Assembly: GCA_030146285.1 (NCBI GenBank)
Contig: JASLBZ010000117.1
Location: 1-13,701 of the forward strand
Direction of reading: 5' to 3'
DNA from: Neisseriaceae bacterium
GTDB lineage: Bacteria > Pseudomonadota > Gammaproteobacteria > Burkholderiales > Neisseriaceae
DNA length: 13,701 bases
Positions 12,081 through 13,701 of this stretch are shown one piece after another (position 1 is the first letter of the stretch; each line of letters begins with the position of its first letter). The position numbers and the translations under genes were made by a program. The notes beneath the pieces were generated by a model. It searched no databases, was not told the DNA's origin, and saw only the letters and a program-made list of their open reading frames with translations.

Positions 12081-13701
12081 TTAATGCGAGCGTGCCATGC
12101 TTTGCAACAATTCTTTGGCATGTTCTTTGGTGGTGTCTGTCAGCACTTCACCGCCGAGCATGCGGGCAATTTCGTCAACACGTTCTGTTGGAGACAAGGG
12201 ATGGATTTGGCTGATGGTTAAATCATTGACCTCACGCTTGCTTACCAGCCAGTGCTGGTTGCCGCAGGCTGCTACTTGTGGCAAATGGGTAATGGCCAAA
12301 ATTTGGTAGCTTTTGCCCAATTCTTGTAAAGCTTCGCCTACAACTTGTGCCACTCGGCCGCCAATGCCCGTATCCACTTCATCAAAAATCAAGGTTGGTA
12401 CGGTGGTTAATGCGCTGGTAACCACTTGTAAAGACAAACTGATGCGAGAAAGCTCACCACCTGAGGCGACTTTGCTCATGGGTTTTAATTGTGAGCCGCG
12501 GTTGGTGGCAACCATGTATTGAATGTGTTCTATTCCGTAGGCTGTAGGCTCACAAGCTTGTAAATCAATGGCGAATGTTGCACCTTGCATCGCCAATGTT
12601 TGCAAGCTCGCACTGGTTTTTTCACCCAAAACAAGCGCTGCTTGATGGCGTAGCTTGCTTAATTGTTTGGCAAAATCGTAATAAGTAGCTTGCGTGGTGG
12701 CGACTTGTTTTTCTAAAGCATCCAAATCACTGGCCGCTTGCAACTGGCTTAATGCTTCAGCCAAATGCTGTTGGTGTTGACGTAAATTTTCAGGCTCAAT
12801 GCGGTATTTGCGTGCCAATTGATTCAATGTGTTCAGTCGGGCTTCTTGTTCGGCCAATTCTTTTGGGTCAATATCAGTATCCGCCATGACATCACGCATA
12901 TTGGAGCTAATCTCACCAAGTTCAGCTTCAATTGACTGCAATAGGTTCAAACTTTCTTGGAAGCGAGGATCTAAATGCGCCAAATCTCCAATGCTCTGGG
13001 TCGAATGGTATAATTGCGATTGCACACCGCCGTCGTCATCAATCAATTGTTCTAATTTCTGTGCTACTTCTAAAATATCCGCAGCATGGGCCAAGGTATC
13101 ATAGCGTTGGTTGATGTCTTCCCACTCATTTTCTTGCAAATGGGCTTCTTGGAATTCATTCAATTGCCATTCTAAACGCTCTGATTCAATTTGAATTTTT
13201 TGCGCCTCATTGGTGGCGGTTTCCAAAGCTTTTTTGGCTTGGTGCCATGCTTGATAAGCCATCTTGACCTCATTAACGGTGCCTAAGCTGCCTGCAAAAG
13301 CATCCAGTAAATCGCGCTGTGTGGCTTCTTTGTTTAATCATTGATGGGCATTTTGGCCGTGAATGTCCACCAACTCAACACCAATGTTTTTTAATTGACT
13401 CAGTGTTACTGAATGTTCATTGACGAAATTTCGGCTTTTACCACGCACATCAATCGTGCGACGAATGCCCAATTCGCTGCTGTTTTCTTCTGCCAAGCCT
13501 TGTTCAAATAAGGCAGCCTGTAAATGGGGCAAGCGGTCAATATCAAAAACGGCTGACAATTGTGCTTCATCAAAACCATGCCGAATCTGGCTGTAATCTG
13601 CTTTGTCGCCCAAGAGCAAACCCAAGGCATCTAGAATGATGGACTTTCCCGCCCCAGTTTCCCCTGTTAGGGTCGTAAAACCAGATTCAAAAGACAAGTT
13701 C
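12081..13701 (-). pseudogene. recN: DNA repair ATPase RecN, interrupted by an in-frame TGA and cut at the window edge
   Basis: RecN is an SMC-like ATPase in recombinational repair of double-strand breaks. The frame runs from the window edge (first full codons Asn-Leu, 13700-13695) to TAA at 12081-12083 and encodes Walker A GETGAGKS (about 13636-13659), the HGQNAHQ element, a long coiled coil (about 12600-13260), the ABC signature SGGELSRISLSLQ and Walker B LIFDEVDTGIGG. About a dozen N-terminal residues lie outside. At 13340-13338 an in-frame TGA falls right after HGQNAHQ. The same frame continues without any shift as LNKEATQRDLLDAFAGSLGT and the rest of RecN. Homologues have a sense codon there, so one base change explains it. 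Everything else is intact, so the change is recent, is an error, or is suppressed. The ATG at 13262 could restart, but the product would lack Walker A. Confidence 0.88.

Noticed and set aside
13338..13340. TGA in recN read as selenocysteine or tryptophan
   Set aside because: RecN has no selenocysteine, there is no SECIS-like hairpin that I can see just downstream, and TGA serves as the ordinary stop for other genes here.

Overview
The window looks like chromosomal DNA of a low-GC (roughly 40-45% by eye) member of the Neisseriaceae (Betaproteobacteria). The best clue is SerS: long stretches of its core match the Neisseria seryl-tRNA synthetase as I remember it. Mtr- and TyrP-type permeases, oxygen-dependent HemF, PhoU and RecN fit a host-associated aerobic or microaerobic proteobacterium. 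I recognise no DNA uptake sequence dialect, so genus is left open.

Layout. 1-738 (minus) is a siderophore-interacting ferric reductase, cut by the window edge, with a consensus-like promoter and a good Fur box. 977-2904 (plus) is a two-gene unit, a tryptophan-permease-like mtr followed 8 nt later by a Gph/MupP-type HAD phosphatase, closed by a perfect 12-bp terminator. 2971-3310 is AT-rich and holds a candidate small RNA gene. 3323-3508 (minus) is a 61-residue orphan protein. 3820-5118 (minus) is serS. 5226-5700 (minus) is a decayed phage-type tyrosine integrase, followed by about 600 bases with three terminator-like hairpins and no gene. 6331-6525 (minus) is a two-helix membrane protein whose stop codon lies in its own terminator. 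6804-8558 (plus) holds an unknown acidic, low-complexity protein and phoU. 8831-9751 (minus) is hemF. 9974-10690 (plus) is an unknown helical, TPR-like protein. 10783-11982 (minus) is tyrP, with an unusual leader. 12081-13701 (minus) is recN, interrupted by one in-frame TGA and cut by the window edge.

How the genes fit together. Iron and haem appear twice: Fur-controlled siderophore iron release and oxygen-dependent protoporphyrin synthesis. Aromatic amino acid uptake also appears twice, as two paralogous HAAAP-family permeases of the Mtr and TyrP types. The rest is mostly housekeeping (SerS, PhoU, RecN) separated by well-formed intrinsic terminators. The points most worth a second look are the recN nonsense codon, the three-arm alternative-pairing leader of tyrP, the candidate small RNA near 3232-3308, the integrase relic beside serS, and the unknown gene before phoU. 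I do not see a clear new multi-gene system such as a defence island, CRISPR array or toxin-antitoxin pair.
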